Shown here: piece by piece, positions 22,577-33,480 of the stretch
How positions within the stretch are numbered: position 1 is the first letter of the stretch
Layout: the number at the start of each line of letters is the position of its first letter
Assembly: GCF_028583425.1 (NCBI RefSeq)
Contig: NC_072795.1
Location: forward strand, 6,533,001 to 6,597,000
Source: Eublepharis macularius
Lineage: Eukaryota > Chordata > Lepidosauria > Squamata > Eublepharidae
Direction of reading: 5' to 3'
Length of the DNA stretch: 64,000 nt
Notes under the pieces: model-generated
What the model was told of the DNA's origin: nothing
The model's input: only the letters and a program-made list of their open reading frames with translations
The model's database searches: none
Made by a program: the position numbers and the translations under genes

Positions 22577-23430
22577 GAAGAAGCAGAGTGAAAGACACCA
22601 ACAATTTTTTTTAAACTTAACAAGAGGAAAAAATTTTTAAAAGGCCAGCGTGACCTTCTACACCTTTGAAATTTCCCGTTGCAGACACGCTCTCCCCCCC
22701 CCCTGCCACCCCCTTCTTGCTGTGGTCACTGTCATAAAGTAGAGAGAAAAAGCCCCACGGAAACCGATGAGCTGCTGCCATCCCGCTTTGGAATGGGGAA
22801 AAATAAAAAAAACTCCCTGACCTATTGCCACTGGGGTGGGGGGGAAGCAGAGACACGGTTCCCTTCCCTCCCCCCCTTCTCTCCCCCCCGGCACCGAAAA
22901 CTTCAAGGCCCTACTTGCTTTCTTAAAAGTAACTTTAAAGGAGAATTTGTTTGTATTTTTTATTTACATTTTATATTTTTGTACATAATTGTGACGAGGT
23001 CCGCCATTTTTAACGCGATCTCCGATTGACCAAAAGGGGGGGGGCTTTGAAGTGTGTGTTTTTTTTCCTCTGTTCCTAAAACGAAATGGAAAAAAAAAAA
23101 TTCTTGACTTTACTTGTGGTGTGACCATATGTCCAAACCATTATCTCAAAGGAGAAGGGAAAAAAAGACCTTGTACAAAAAAAAAAATTTCAAAAATGCA
23201 AAAAAAGTCCAATCTTTATTCTGAGCATTCCAGTAACTCTTTTGTGTATGTACTTTAGCTGTACCATAAGTAGTTGGTTTGTATGAGATGGCCAAAGATA
23301 AAAAAGGGTTTTTTCTTTTTTTTCTTTTTTTTTCTTTTTGTCTATGAAGTTGCTGTTAATTTTTTTTGGCCTGTTTGATGTATGTGTGAAAACAATGTTG
23401 TCCAACAATAAACCGGAATTTTATTTTGCT
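22577..23430 (+). other. PTMA: PTMA 3' UTR
   Basis: The last exon continues for about 850 nt after the stop. It is rich in A and T runs and poly-C tracts and ends at the AATAAA at 23407. The stretch around 22930-23000 (AT-rich, gtacataattgtgacgaggt) resembles the conserved vertebrate PTMA 3' UTR as I remember it. Open frames inside it are shadows. Confidence 0.85.
23407..23412 (+). terminator. PTMA: PTMA polyadenylation signal AATAAA
   Basis: Canonical hexamer followed within 25 nt by T/G-rich sequence (ttttattttgctgagttg), the usual downstream element. An earlier AATAAA-like word near 22802 lies in an A-run and is less likely to be used. Confidence 0.8.
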
Positions 23431-23509
23431 GAGTTGTTTTAACGAAGCTGGTTGCACAATGGTTGTGTAGTTTTTGTGCTTCCTTCCCTCTCTCTCCACC
23501 CTTCCCTTC

Positions 23510-23760
23510 ATGACAGGTGAAACAATCTCAATCCCCCAACGGAGTGCTGCTCTATTCAGTTTAGTATCCGCTCATTATCAGAGCCCTGCTACATTGAGTT
23601 CGGTATCGCCTGCTCTGATTGGCAGCTGCTCTGCAGGGTCTTCGGTAAAGTCGAATCTTCCCGAACACTTGGTAGATTTGAGTTAGAGTGGCCCGGGACT
23701 AAACTGAGGGGCCCTGATGCATGCAAACTATGTCCTTGGCCACTGAACCACACAGCCCAT
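23510..23760 (-). repeat. tRNA-derived SINE, family H, inverted
   Basis: Contains 'ctgctctgattggcagctgctctgcagggtct' and near 23745 'ccactgaaccacacagccc', the inverted tRNA-like head. It is diverged. Confidence 0.5.
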
Positions 23761-24715
23761 CTTCCTTTCAGGGAACAGAATTTGGAGGGTATCTTGGGTT
23801 GAGTGAACGGATGGTCTCCAATGGAATGTTGTCGAGCAGTCAGTGTTACATGAGTGAGCCCTTGGCAAAGGAAAACTTCTCAGTGGACCCTAGAAGTTGG
23901 TGTTTGGGGGGAAATGGGTCAGGGAGCCACAGGGGACCTAAAGGCATGTAGCTGTCTCTAAAGCTGGTCTTGCCATATTTATTGGAACATAAATTGGTTG
24001 TTTGGACTCTGCTCAGCATCCCTGCCCTGCTTGGATCCCCAGTTTTCCTCTATGTTACTTCCGGTTGCCCATGCCCTTGGCACGAAGGTCACATAGTGCC
24101 CCTATCCTCTCCTGGCAAGAACTGCCCCCACCCCCAGCCAACGGAAGCTTTTCCTGACTTCTCCCAACATGGTCACTTCAAGTGTCCCTTCTTGCTTCTC
24201 CCATAGCACTCACTAAAGCAAGGCTTATTCTCACAAAATAGGATTTGAAACTGCTTTTTCTGTTCTTTTTTTAAAAATTAAACAATTTAAAAATTCATTT
24301 TTCTCCTGTGTATGTGTGTGCGCTCGTGTATGGCCAAAAAAACCTTCACTGTTTTCTAAATGCATCTGGCTGCTAAGTGCAGTGGTATAAATTGTAGATC
24401 CCCTCCCCTTTGGGGGCTCTTCAGCTCCTGTTGCCACTTTGGCACTCCCACGAAACACCTGAAGTTTGGAAATGGGAGCGGAGATCAAACTCGGCTTGAA
24501 TGAGATGAAGAGCGCTCACATAGTAATGACTGCGTTTGATATAAGCGCAGTGATGCAGGCGGCGGACGACAGGTTTGGCAGTTCAGCTGAATATCTTTGG
24601 GGTTGGGAGAATCTGCCTTCCCCTTTTTAGCTGGAGAAATGTTTGGTGGTCTTTAAGCCATATGTAGTTGCATGGTTTGCCTGGCATATGAGGATGGCTG
24701 CTTTAAGAGGGTGGG
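23761..24715. other. Intergenic spacer downstream of PTMA
   Basis: No gene recognised; PDE6D, the next gene in mammals as I remember it, has no visible exon here. Confidence 0.4.
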
Positions 24716-24826
24716 GGGTGAGCTGCTATAGCACAGTGGTTGGGTTGCGAATCAGCGCTGCTGGTTCGACTACCACTCCTGCCATGAGCTCAGTGGCTGG
24801 CCTTGGGTAAGCCACTCATCTCAGCC
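24716..24826 (+). repeat. tRNA-SINE head
   Basis: gctatagcacagtggttgggttgcg...ctggttcgactaccactcctgcc has the layout of A and B boxes. It is interrupted by the PLE fragment that follows. Confidence 0.5.
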
Positions 24827-24890
24827 AAAGCATCTGACGAAGAGAGCTGTGGTTCTTGAAAGCTTACGCTACAATAAAGCTAAACCCTTA
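24827..24890 (+). mobile_element. PLE family A tail fragment
   Basis: CATCTGACGAAGAGAGCTGT...TTGAAAGCTTACGC followed by tacaataaagcta. The hammerhead core is intact, but helix I is broken by one substitution (ACGC for AUGC). Confidence 0.6.
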
Positions 24891-25059
24891 TTCCTCGAGG
24901 CTTGAAAATATTCAGACCTGAAGTTCTCTACAGTTGGGGGGCACAGGTAAAGAGGCAGACGGTGGCTCCCCTTTCAGTTGGAGGCCTCGCTCTTTGCTTT
25001 TCTTGCTGCCTTTGGCAAAGGCAAAACTATCCCACATTAGAATCGGCATGGGAGGAAAG

Positions 25060-25245
25060 GCAGCATGGTATAACCCGATCTCATCAGATCTGAAGCTAAG
25101 CAGGGTCAGTACTTGCATGGGAGACCACCAACGAAGACTAGAGAAAGGCAGTGGCAAAACTGCCTCTCGCTTGCTTTGAAAACCCCAGCAGGGGTCGCTG
25201 TAAGTCAGTTGTGACTTGACAGCACTTTACACAATCAGTATAACT
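25060..25245 (+). repeat. 5S rRNA-derived SINE
   Basis: cccgatctcatcagatctg then aagctaagcagggtc and cttgcatgggagacc match the internal promoter half of vertebrate 5S rRNA. The tail 'gtcgctgtaagtcagttgtg' is BovB-like. Confidence 0.75.
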
Positions 25246-26029
25246 TGCACAGGTTGACATTTGTTCCGGAACACACACAACCCTGATCATTGCTGCCCAA
25301 ACTCTTACATGCTGGAAAAGCATCTGGCTTCAGTTGTAAAACAGGACTTTTGGGGGAGAGATTCCTGGATAAAGTTACCAAAGGCAAAACATATAATAAC
25401 AACTGTGCTTATATACTGCTCTTCTAGGCAGATTAGTGCCTCACCCAGAGTGGTGAACTAGTAGTATCCCCAAAAATACAGTTGGGGAGCTGGGGCTAAG
25501 AGGAGTGGCTTGCCCAAGATTTTTTGCATGGAACCAATGAAACTTGCCTGGAGCTCTCGGCTGAACATTGTGGCTGATAACAGTAGCCTGGTCACAGGCA
25601 TGAAGGCCTAGTATGCGCGCGCATGCTCTACCCCATGCTTCAGTGGGGTGAGCCTCCGCCACCTAGGCTGTGGGGCGAGGGGGGAAGGGTGGTGCTCTGC
25701 TACGAAAGGAAGCCCTCCTGCCTCTCGAGGAATCTACCAGTGCCGAGCCTTGCCACATTCTCTCCCCGCTGGCTGACCTTTCCACGGTCTCGCTTGCTGC
25801 TGCTACGTTATGCATCTTTCATGGCCGATGCTGGGTTACTGGGCCAAGAGGCGCTTGAGGAGATGGCAGGGCTGCGTGCGCAGAAAAGCAGGCACTGCTC
25901 TAAAGAAAGGCCTTTTCCTAGTTTTTTTCCCCCTGAGGCGATCGGTTCATCTTGGGCAGCCTTGCCTCCGTGGACTGGCAGCGGTTTTGGATGGCGGCAA
26001 AGGAAAACTTGCTTAGCCCTGAACCTGCA
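25246..26029. other. Intergenic spacer
   Basis: A weak inverted SINE-like stretch lies around 25395-25560. The 200-codon open frame starting at 25623 runs into repeat sequence and has no family similarity. Confidence 0.4.
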
Positions 26030-26200
26030 GAGTGTGTTGAACTGCAATTCTGGGAGATTTCCCAGAATTACAACTGAGCTGAGGACAGACATCAGTTCCC
26101 CTGGAGAAAACAGCACCTTTGGAGGGCAGAGTCTTACGACGTTCTCCCAAACTCCACCTTCCCAAGCTCTGCACCCAAATCTCCAAGAATTCTTGGCAAA
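26030..26200 (-). mobile_element. hAT MITE, 'TAGGGTTGCCA' family, partial
   Basis: Interior words of the family (cccagaattacaactgagc, ccaaatctccaagaattc) without clear terminal inverted repeats. Confidence 0.5.
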
Positions 26201-26224
26201 AATGCCTTCTATAAACTCAGTCTA

Positions 26225-26998
26225 GGCCAGAAGATGGCCCTCTGCCTTGACACAGCTGGTCTAATTACCTGGATCCACAGCATGGTAACATTGAGACTTG
26301 ACTACCGTAATGCACGCTACATAGGTTTCCCCTTGAAGTCCACTAGAAACTACAGTTGGTGCAGAATGCCACAGCTCGTTTTTTCTCAGGAGCTGGGCAG
26401 ACTGCCATTGGCTGCCCATCAGTTACTGGGCTCAATTCTGCCTCCCTCCATGCCAGCTTCGCTCATCCAAACGGGGTCTCTTGCAAGGGCCAGCCTGCAA
26501 ATGGGTGGTATCAACAGGAGCCCGTACGCGGCTTTCTCTGTGGTGGCCCCTGCGCTGTGGAACGACCTGCCTGAGGAGATCAGGAGAGCCCCCACGCTCC
26601 TGGCTTTCCGCAAACTATGCAAAACCGAATTATTCAAAAAGGCATTTGTATTGTAGGGAGGGGCTCTCAGATGCTTCGCTATTGAGTTAGGGACCATAGA
26701 CTTCACCACTATGTTGCCTTACATGTTATCTGTTGCTTTAAATATGTACTCTTATATACCACCTGTGCTTCATGTTGTCTATGTCAGGCCTAGAACTGAT
26801 TATGTTCTGTTTCAGCAATTCTTCAACTCCATATTGGATCCTTGCTAATGCTGTGTCTTTGTAAACTTGTTATTTGTCTACCCTATGGCATTGCTTATGG
26901 AACTGATTGTACTAATCTCACACTATGTAATCCGCCTTGAGTCTCAGTGAGAAAGGCAGGCTATAAATGACAAATAAATAAATAAATAAAATTAAAAG
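26225..26998 (+). mobile_element. L2-like LINE 3' end with coding remnant
   Basis: Frame 26234-26656 encodes the C-terminal part of an L2-type polyprotein: LDYRNARYIGFPLK near the start and SPYAAFSVVAPALWNDLPEE near the end, with a deletion between. It ends with 'gtaatccgccttgagtctcagtg' and an (AAAT)n tail at 26972-26990. Confidence 0.75.
26234..26656 (+). pseudogene. L2-like ORF2 C-terminus fragment
   Basis: Residues such as AFSVVAPALWNDLPEEIRRA and FRKLCKTELFKKAF are characteristic of the C-terminal domain of L2-type retrotransposon proteins. No reverse transcriptase or endonuclease domain remains, so it is not a functional gene. Confidence 0.75.
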
Positions 26999-27845
26999 TA
27001 CTGACTGTCACATATAACGCCTTTCATGGCCTTGGTCTCGCATATCTGCAGGACTGCCTCTCTCCCTATGTTCCACCTTAGCAGCTTTGTTCATCTGCAG
27101 GTGCCGCCCTCCAAACAGGCAAAATCAATGGCTGCTTGTACACATGCCTTCTCTGTAGTGGCCCCCACCTTATGGGACAGCCTCCCTGAAGAGGTCAGGA
27201 AAACGCCCAATCTCCTAGCTTTCTGCAAACTGTGCAAAACCGAATTATCCACGAGGGCTTTTTTATACTGGTAATAGGTAATTTTTTATACTGGTAATTA
27301 GGAGCCCTGTGGCGCAGCGTGGTAAGCGGCAGTACTGCAGCCCAAGCTCTGCTCACAACCTGAGTTCGATCCCAGCAGAAGCCAGGTTCAAGTAGCCAGC
27401 TCAAGGTTGACTCAGCCTTCCATCCTTCTGAGGGCGGTAAAATGAGTACCCAGTTTCCTGGGGGTAAAGTGTAGATGACTGGGGAAGGCAATGGCAAACC
27501 ACCCCATAACAAAAAGTCTGCCAAGAAAACGTTGTGATGCGGTGTCCCCCCATGGGTGTTTGCACCTTTACTTTTTTTACCTAATAGGACTGTGCAGTAA
27601 GAAAATGGTTCAGAAGAGAGAAAGACTGTAGACTGCATTGTCTGTTGCTGTAATATGCTCCAACTGGATAGTTCTACACTGAATACTACACTCTACTTTT
27701 GTTTCAGCTCTAGATCAGATATCTGCTTGTTTTCAAATTTCGGCTATCCTTACCCTATTGTATTTACTTATACTATGTAGTCTGCCTCGAGTCCCAGTGA
27801 GAAAGGTGGACTATAAATAATGTTAAATAAGTAAAAATAAGCCCA
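26999..27845 (+). mobile_element. Second L2-like LINE 3' end, split by a SINE
   Basis: The frame around 27026-27274 repeats the L2 C-terminal motifs (AFSVVAPTLWDSLPEEVRK). After the SINE at 27298-27560 the 3' end resumes with 'tgtagtctgcctcgagtccc' and an A-rich tail near 27820-27845. Confidence 0.7.
27298..27560 (+). repeat. Sauria-type SINE
   Basis: ggcgcagcgtggtaagcggc opens the tRNA-like head; 'gactcagccttccatcc' and 'gtaaaatgagtacccag' mark the body; 'gaaaacgttgtgatgcg' marks the BovB-type tail. This architecture is known only from squamates to my knowledge. Confidence 0.75.
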
Positions 27846-28329
27846 TCGGTAACCCCCAACATCCGTCGAGCAAGGCCCCTTTCTGCCCCCTTCCCTTCTT
27901 GAGAATTAGGCCGGACTGAAAGGTGATGCCAGTGAGGGAAGAATAAATGCCGTATGTGTGAAGTCCCCTCGGGGACCTCAACTGCCTTGACAGTGTCCTG
28001 TTTAAATCTGGCCCCAATGGAAGCGGAAGAAGAATATTTCTTATTTAGGGTGTAATTTGGACCCTTACTCTGAAATCTGGAACAAACACTCTCAGTGTCT
28101 GAGCTGAGTGCATAAACACCCTTACTGTTTTAGGATGCAAGGGGAAGAGGGTTTTGCCACTATGTTTTATTATGCACTCAGAAAAAGAAGACAGCAGAAC
28201 TTGACGTGGTAGTAATTTTTTATGTAGGGAAGAACTGAGATCCCAGGGTGGGGCAGGCAGGAGAGTTCTTTAGAAGCTCCAATGAGATTATCTGTGATTT
28301 CTGAATAAACCTCTCTAATATATCGCCTG
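27846..28329. other. Intergenic spacer
   Basis: No gene or family recognised. Confidence 0.4.
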
Positions 28330-28945
28330 CTTTGCTTTGTTTGTCAGGGTGCCGGGGGGGGCGTGAATTTTTTTTTTAGCATTTGGTCAGTTTTAGATTC
28401 CCTCGGGTTTAGATGCTGACTTCTGCTCAAAGCTGGCCCCATCGCTCTTTCTGACAAACGGGCCAGACCCTTTGACAAAGAATTAATGGACATAAGTCCG
28501 ACATCAGAAACAAAAACATTCAGAACACCAGTGGGGGGACATTTTAACCTTCCAGGACATTCAGCTGTTGACCTGAAAGTAGCCATTATCCTGCAGATGA
28601 ATTTCAAAGGGAGATTAGCAAGAGAGACTGCTGAATTGCAACTGATAACGAAGCTCAAGACAATGCATCCACCTGGACTGAATTGAGACGTAGGCTTCCC
28701 GTTTCATTACCAATGCTGATTTCTCCACAGCCATACTCCACCCTACCCAATCACACCTGCCTTTGTCATTCACCAGCTGTTATCATTCGGCTTCTGTACA
28801 CTCTCCAAGATATAAGGACAGATGGACTGTCTTTATATCTTGGAGAGCTGTGAGCTGTGACTCACGAAAGCTCATACCCTACCACAAATTTTGTTAATTT
28901 TATAGGTGCTACTCAATTCTTGCTCTTTTCTACTGCTTTGGTCAG
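28330..28945 (+). mobile_element. PLE family B, 5'-truncated
   Basis: It contains the end of the GIY-YIG frame (28490-28684) and continues to a family B tail (cacgaaagctcataccctac...ggtgctactcaattcttgc). The CUGANGA box has been lost in this copy, so the ribozyme is dead. Confidence 0.7.
28490..28684 (+). pseudogene. PLE GIY-YIG endonuclease C-terminal remnant
   Basis: Reads DISPTSETKTFRTPVGGHFN then LPGHSAVDLKVAI and RETAELQLITKLKT before a stop. The HFNLPGHS and E-containing segments match the copy at 30752-31767. The N-terminal catalytic half is absent. Confidence 0.65.
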
Positions 28946-29068
28946 CTTCTGGGCATGGAGCAGGGGGCACTGGGGGTGTGGGGAGGGGAGGTAGTTGTGA
29001 ATTTCCTGCATTGTGCAGGGGGGTGGACTAGATGACCCTGGAGGTCCCTTCCAACCCTATGATTCTAC
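28946..29068 (+). mobile_element. CR1 LINE 3' end
   Basis: ggactagatgaccctggagg and tcccttccaaccctatgatt are the signature CR1 3' terminus. The same family is inverted at 44529-44822. Confidence 0.75.
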
Positions 29069-30109
29069 CTGAGTGCGGAGGGCTGGATAGGGAGAAGGCT
29101 GGTTCTGTGATCACATATAGCTCAAATCTCTCTAAGCTTAAGCGGAGACTGTGCTAATTTTTCCCCTCTAGGGGGTTTTGACAACTAAGAATAGAAGCAG
29201 CCTCCGGCACCTGCAGAGACAGGCAGGGTGAGCAAAATGGATACGCGCTCCCCGCTTGTCCCAGATTGGCCCAAGAGAGAAGCTTGGCACTGGAATGGAG
29301 GGCTGGGTCGTGGCTCAAAGGCATGCACAGAGGGCCTAGGGCTGGAGAACTTGTATCTGGTTCTCCTTGCACACACACACACATCCCGCCCTTGAGGTTG
29401 GAAGGAAGAGCTTTCAGGGCAAAATGTCTGCCACGCAAAGAGGCTTCTGCCCCTGAGATAGAAAGCAAGCCATACATGTGTTTGTAGGTGGGATCTGGGG
29501 ACATGGCCAAACAGAGAAAGGGATTCTGGAGTTTTTCTCTCCACCCTCCTGTCCTTCCCTTGCATTTTAAATCTTTCCCCTGCTGATGCTAAATATTAAA
29601 CCTGTTGTATTTTTAAGGTTTGGTGCACCTAGCAACCTCCTGTTCTAAATATTGTTCCTATTTTACAGGTAGGGGGCTGAGCTTGAAAGCAAGGAGGAGA
29701 TTGCCAAAAGCAGAGCGGCGGCTGGATTTGAACTCCACGCCGGCCTCTCCGCTTGAGTTGTGCAGAATGCGGACAATCTGCTGTTAGAGAGGCGGCAGCT
29801 GAATGCCCTCTACTTGGTACAGCCAAGGAAGTGTCGTCCTTTTGCTGTACCCCAGAAGTGCAACAATATTTCATGGCTAGAAAGGACAGGTCCCTGCCTC
29901 CAAGGAGCTTACAATTGGAGCTCTCTGGCAAAGGAGAACTGAGAAGAACGAGGGGGAGGAGAACAAAGTAGCAGGACCTGCCAATGCAATCATGTTTGTT
30001 GCAGGTGTGGACGGCAGTCAATGCATTAGGACTAGCAAAGGAGAAATCTAGAAGCCGTTTGAGAAGGGCAGAGACATTTCCGCACTGGAAGAGGAAGTGA
30101 CGGGAAGGC
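29069..30109. other. Intergenic spacer
   Basis: A short CA run near 29372. The 160-codon minus-strand frame at 29629-30111 has no family features. Confidence 0.4.
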
Positions 30110-30117
30110 ATCTAGGG

Positions 30118-30465
30118 CAGGGGTGGGCAATTGTTTTGGCTCGGGGGCCGCTTTGTGGGAGCGGAGGTTAGTGGAGGGCCGCACCTTTTAAAATGATTGC
30201 ATTCATTAGTTAACTTTGCATTTCAGAAAAGGTATAAATTGTATCATAAAAATCAATAAATATAAATTAAATAAAATAGTGGTAGTTTTATTCAATTTAT
30301 TTATTGTGCTAATTTCATATCATCTATAGCTGCAAGCACATTTAATTTTAGAATCAGCTTAATGAGACAAATGTACCCTATCACACTTTTCTACTTTCTT
30401 GGTGGGCACAAAAAACTCTGTAGCGGGCCGCATGTGGCCCGCGGGCCGCAATTTGCCCACCCCTG
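30118..30465. mobile_element. hAT MITE with 8-bp TSD
   Basis: Terminal inverted repeats CAGGGGTGGGCAATTG and CAATTTGCCCACCCCTG enclose an AT-rich middle. The flanks are ATCTAGGG at 30110-30117 and 30466-30473, a perfect 8-bp duplication. Confidence 0.85.
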
Positions 30466-30514
30466 ATCTAGGGGACAGGCTGGGGAGGAAAGATAATGGG
30501 TAGGGGGGCACTCA

Positions 30515-30735
30515 GGACTTACTTACTTACTTATAGGCCTCCTTTCTCACTGAGATCCAAGGTGGGTTACACCGTGCAAGTGAAAATACAATGTAATCAA
30601 CAGCTATGACATTCTCCAAACAAAGTACAATAATGAACAACAGTTAGGGTATTCAGTGAGCAGATAACACCAGAGAATGGTAGCAGCAAATCTGAAACAA
30701 GCGGAAAGCCTAGGAGAGAGCTGAAATCTTTTGGA
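30515..30735 (-). mobile_element. L2-like LINE 3' end, inverted
   Basis: cctcctttctcactgagatc and 'aaggtgggttacaccgtg' are the inverted L2-type terminus, followed by coding-remnant DNA. Confidence 0.6.
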
Positions 30736-30837
30736 AGCAAAGTGCCACTAGATCCAGAGGAGTTAGCCGTGTTAGTCTGTAGTCACAGTATAGTAAAGAG
30801 TCCAGTAGCACCTTTAAGACTAACCAATTTATTTGTA

Positions 30838-30877
30838 GCATAAGCTTTCAAGAACCACAGCTCTCTTCGTCAGATGC
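30838..30877 (-). ncRNA. Hammerhead ribozyme motif (PLE-A)
   Basis: On the minus strand: helix I GCAU/AUGC, CUGACGA, helix II GAGAGC/GUUCUU (all pairs allowing G-U) with loop UGUG, GAAA, self-complementary AGCU, U at the cleavage position. Confidence 0.65.
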
Positions 30878-30959
30878 ATGGAGGGAATGAAGAAACTGGC
30901 TAGATATATAGGCGGTGAGGGGACGGGGGTGGAGTAGATCAAGATGCAAAAGTCATGAA

Positions 30960-31215
30960 AGAGGTGGAGTGCACAATTCAGGCTGTGACCCCTCCCCTCC
31001 ATAGCTGAATCTGAATGGAAGCTGAAAGGCGGTTACTTCTGATAATGAGATAACCATTCATAATATCTATTCAATCCAAGTCTGACTGAGTCAAATTTAC
31101 ATATGAATTCCAATTCAGCAGCTTCCCGTTGGATTCTGCTTTTGAAATGTTTCTGTTGAACTATGGTGACCTTTAAGTCCTTGATGGAGTGTCCTGGTAG
31201 ATTAAAGTGTTCTCC
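30960..31215 (-). pseudogene. PLE endonuclease 3' end, inverted copy
   Basis: On the minus strand the sequence reads EHFNLPGHSIKDLKV then REAAELEFICKFDS and LSHYQK before a stop, giving the end of the frame that is cut short in the plus-strand half of this insertion. Confidence 0.65.
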
Positions 31216-31281
31216 TAATGTGAGTCACCAACACAGGGACCAGACCCTGCAAGAGACCCAGATGCCAACTCTGCCCACATA

Positions 31282-31560
31282 TGTACCCAGAAAATATGAT
31301 TACAGGACCCAATGGCATCAACGACACTATCTCTGGCTCTTATAGCTGCTCATCCTCCAACGTGATATATGCCCTCATGTGCCAACAATGCTCCTCTGCT
31401 CTGTACATAGGACAAACCAGCCAACCTCTGCACAAAAGAATAAGTGGACACAAATCTGACATTAAAAATGGCAACATCCAGAAACCAGTGGGAGAACACT
31501 AAAATCTACCAGGACACTCCATCAAGGACTTAAAGGTCAACATAGTTCAACATTCAGGGG
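31282..31560 (+). pseudogene. PLE GIY-YIG endonuclease remnant
   Basis: Frame reads NVIYALMCQQCSSALYIGQT then RISGHKSDIKN and PVGEH before a TAA, after which NLPGHSIKDLKV continues in the same frame. The IYAL...LYIGQT pair is the GIY-YIG signature; CxxC precedes it. The in-frame stop means it is not functional. Confidence 0.75.
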
Positions 31561-31681
31561 TCATACCGAGCCTGGTTTGTGCACTCCACCTCTTCCATGA
31601 CTTTTGCAACTGGTTTGCATCTACTCCCCCCTCCCCCCTCCCCACCTATATATCTCTGCCCAGTTTCTACATACTCCCCAT

Positions 31682-31721
31682 GCATCTGACGAAGAGAACT
31701 GTGGTTCTCGAAAGCTTATGC
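31682..31721 (+). ncRNA. Hammerhead ribozyme motif (PLE-A), best copy
   Basis: GCAU (31682-31685) pairs with AUGC (31718-31721) as helix I. CUGACGA is at 31686-31692. Helix II is GAGAAC/GUUCUC, six Watson-Crick pairs, with loop UGUG. GAAA is at 31710-31713. AGCU (31713-31716) is self-complementary, and U31717 is the predicted cleavage nucleotide. All invariant core positions are present. Helix III is too short for a monomer, so activity would need dimerisation. Confidence 0.7.
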
Positions 31722-31780
31722 TACTAATAAATTGGTTAGTCTTAAAGGTGCTACTGGACTCTTTGCTAAAGTGTAACTAG

Positions 31781-33480
31781 CTAACATGGCATGTTTAGCA
31801 ATGTGGAAACCCCCTAGTAGGAGCATATCTACCCCAGCAGACAGTATAGTCTCTGTCCTTACCAAGGCATCTCTCTGAGCTATTTGCAGGACAAGAAAGA
31901 ATGAGCAAGAAGACTGAAAGCCCTGCTCTCCTGTATCTCAGGCATTCTCTCTGCCTCTAACCCCTAGGCATAGCAGCCCCGATCCAGGGGTAACTGGTTG
32001 GGGGAAGCAGTGGGACGCGGCTCTGGCTTCTGAGCAATGACCTCAATTGGCAGTGTGTTGGATGCTCCGTATCTGTGCCTGCGCTATTTATAATGGGGGA
32101 AGGAGGGCCTCTCTTTCATGCGCAGCTTTTGAAGTGGATGGAAGCATACTTCAAAGGGCCTCAGTGAAGATGTGGCCTCCGCATCACATGTGCGGGGGGG
32201 TGGCTGAGCCGAGAGAGACAAACTGCATTTGGAAGTGGCTGGTGCGTGTGAAAGGTAGAGGGAGGCTCCAGGCAGCCACCAGCACCCCTGTTCTTGTCCT
32301 TCCATGTATATCTCACGCACACACACACACACAATTTTTCTGGCCAGGTGCCCTTTGCAGCTGTGTGACCAGCAGCTTTTGTGCAGCTGACACAACTGCG
32401 AGCGTGCATAATGGGGAAAGCTGCTGGAACAGGGAAGTGTCTTGGGAATAGAACATGTACACAGCAGCTAGGAGATCCACCTGGGACAGATCTGTGGCCC
32501 CGTGCAAATACATCTGGCACATGACTTGCCTTTGAAAGCCTGTGCACTTGGGATGCTTAAAGGCAAGCGCACGTGCAGAAGTGGGTCAGAAAAGCTCTGC
32601 CTGCTTTTTTTCCTGCCTTCCAAGTCATAAGAACAGGCATTCAGCTATTTCACACGTCTGCCTTTCTGCACCTTTAAAAACGCTTCTCTCCTTGGTAGCA
32701 GATGCCAAGCAATGGTGTGTAGCTATGGAGTACATACATGACTCTTTTCCATTGTACTTAGGTTATCCCCATCAGAGAATTCCATCCATTTCAAATGCCA
32801 ACACTTACTTCTTTTCCCCCCATCTGTGCGCTAAACCCCAGCTAACCCACCTGTCGCTTATGAGACTAATACACTCATGCGGGACGGCTGCTTGGCCGCT
32901 GGAGGGGGCTGGGAGGGAGGCAAGCTCGCAGATCGCCTGGCTGGCTCTAAGGGTCCGCTAACGTAACTGGCTCAGGATAAATCACCCGCCATTCCATGTT
33001 GCGAAAGAGCAGGTTATATAGGTATCATGCCACTTAAAGACGATCCCAGCACATCACCCTTGCGTAGATGGCTGATCTGGGGGCACCTGAGGGCATGGCA
33101 CAGTTAAAGCTCAACAGGATTAGACCTAATCAGTGACTGGAATGGAGGCAGCTGGGAGTCTCCTGTAAGCTGCTTTGAGGTTTCTAAAGGATGCAGGAGA
33201 GAGAGAGAGCGCATGCATGTACACATATGTGCACACCCCTTCTCTCTCCTCCCACCCAAAGAGCTTGTCCTCCAGGCAGCTGAAAGTTCGTCTTGTTCCA
33301 GTAACCTGCTTGCAGGCTTCCCAAAAGCATCTGGCTGTCCCGTTAGATGCTGGAGTTTGTCGCAGATAATGGCTGGGTTCCAATTTTGCATGAAACAGAT
33401 TTAATTAAACCATTCGTGGTTGGTTCGGTTGTCTAAATGTGAGCCACGCCACTAACTGTGGTCACTTCGGTTCCGTCATG
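31781..33480. other. Intergenic spacer
   Basis: A short CA repeat near 32316-32332 and a GA run near 33195. No gene recognised. Confidence 0.4.

Larger units (their letters stand above)
30752..31767. mobile_element. PLE family A, large inverted pair with endonuclease remnants
   Basis: The left part (30752-31215) is minus-oriented tail plus 3' coding end. The right part (31240-31767) is plus-oriented GIY-YIG coding end plus tail. The flanks AAAGTGCCACTAG (30739-30751) and AAAGTGTAACTAG (31768-31780) match at 11 of 13 positions, suggesting one insertion event. Confidence 0.75.

Noticed and set aside
25060..25245. Functional 5S rRNA gene
   Set aside because: Only the 3' half of 5S is matched, with substitutions, and it continues into a SINE body; it is a SINE head.
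25623..26225. 200-codon plus-strand frame next to L2
   Set aside because: It ends inside a hAT MITE interior and shares no motif with the L2 protein downstream.
28820..28945. Active hammerhead in the family B tail
   Set aside because: The CUGANGA box is absent in this copy; only GAAA and the helix I 3' strand remain.
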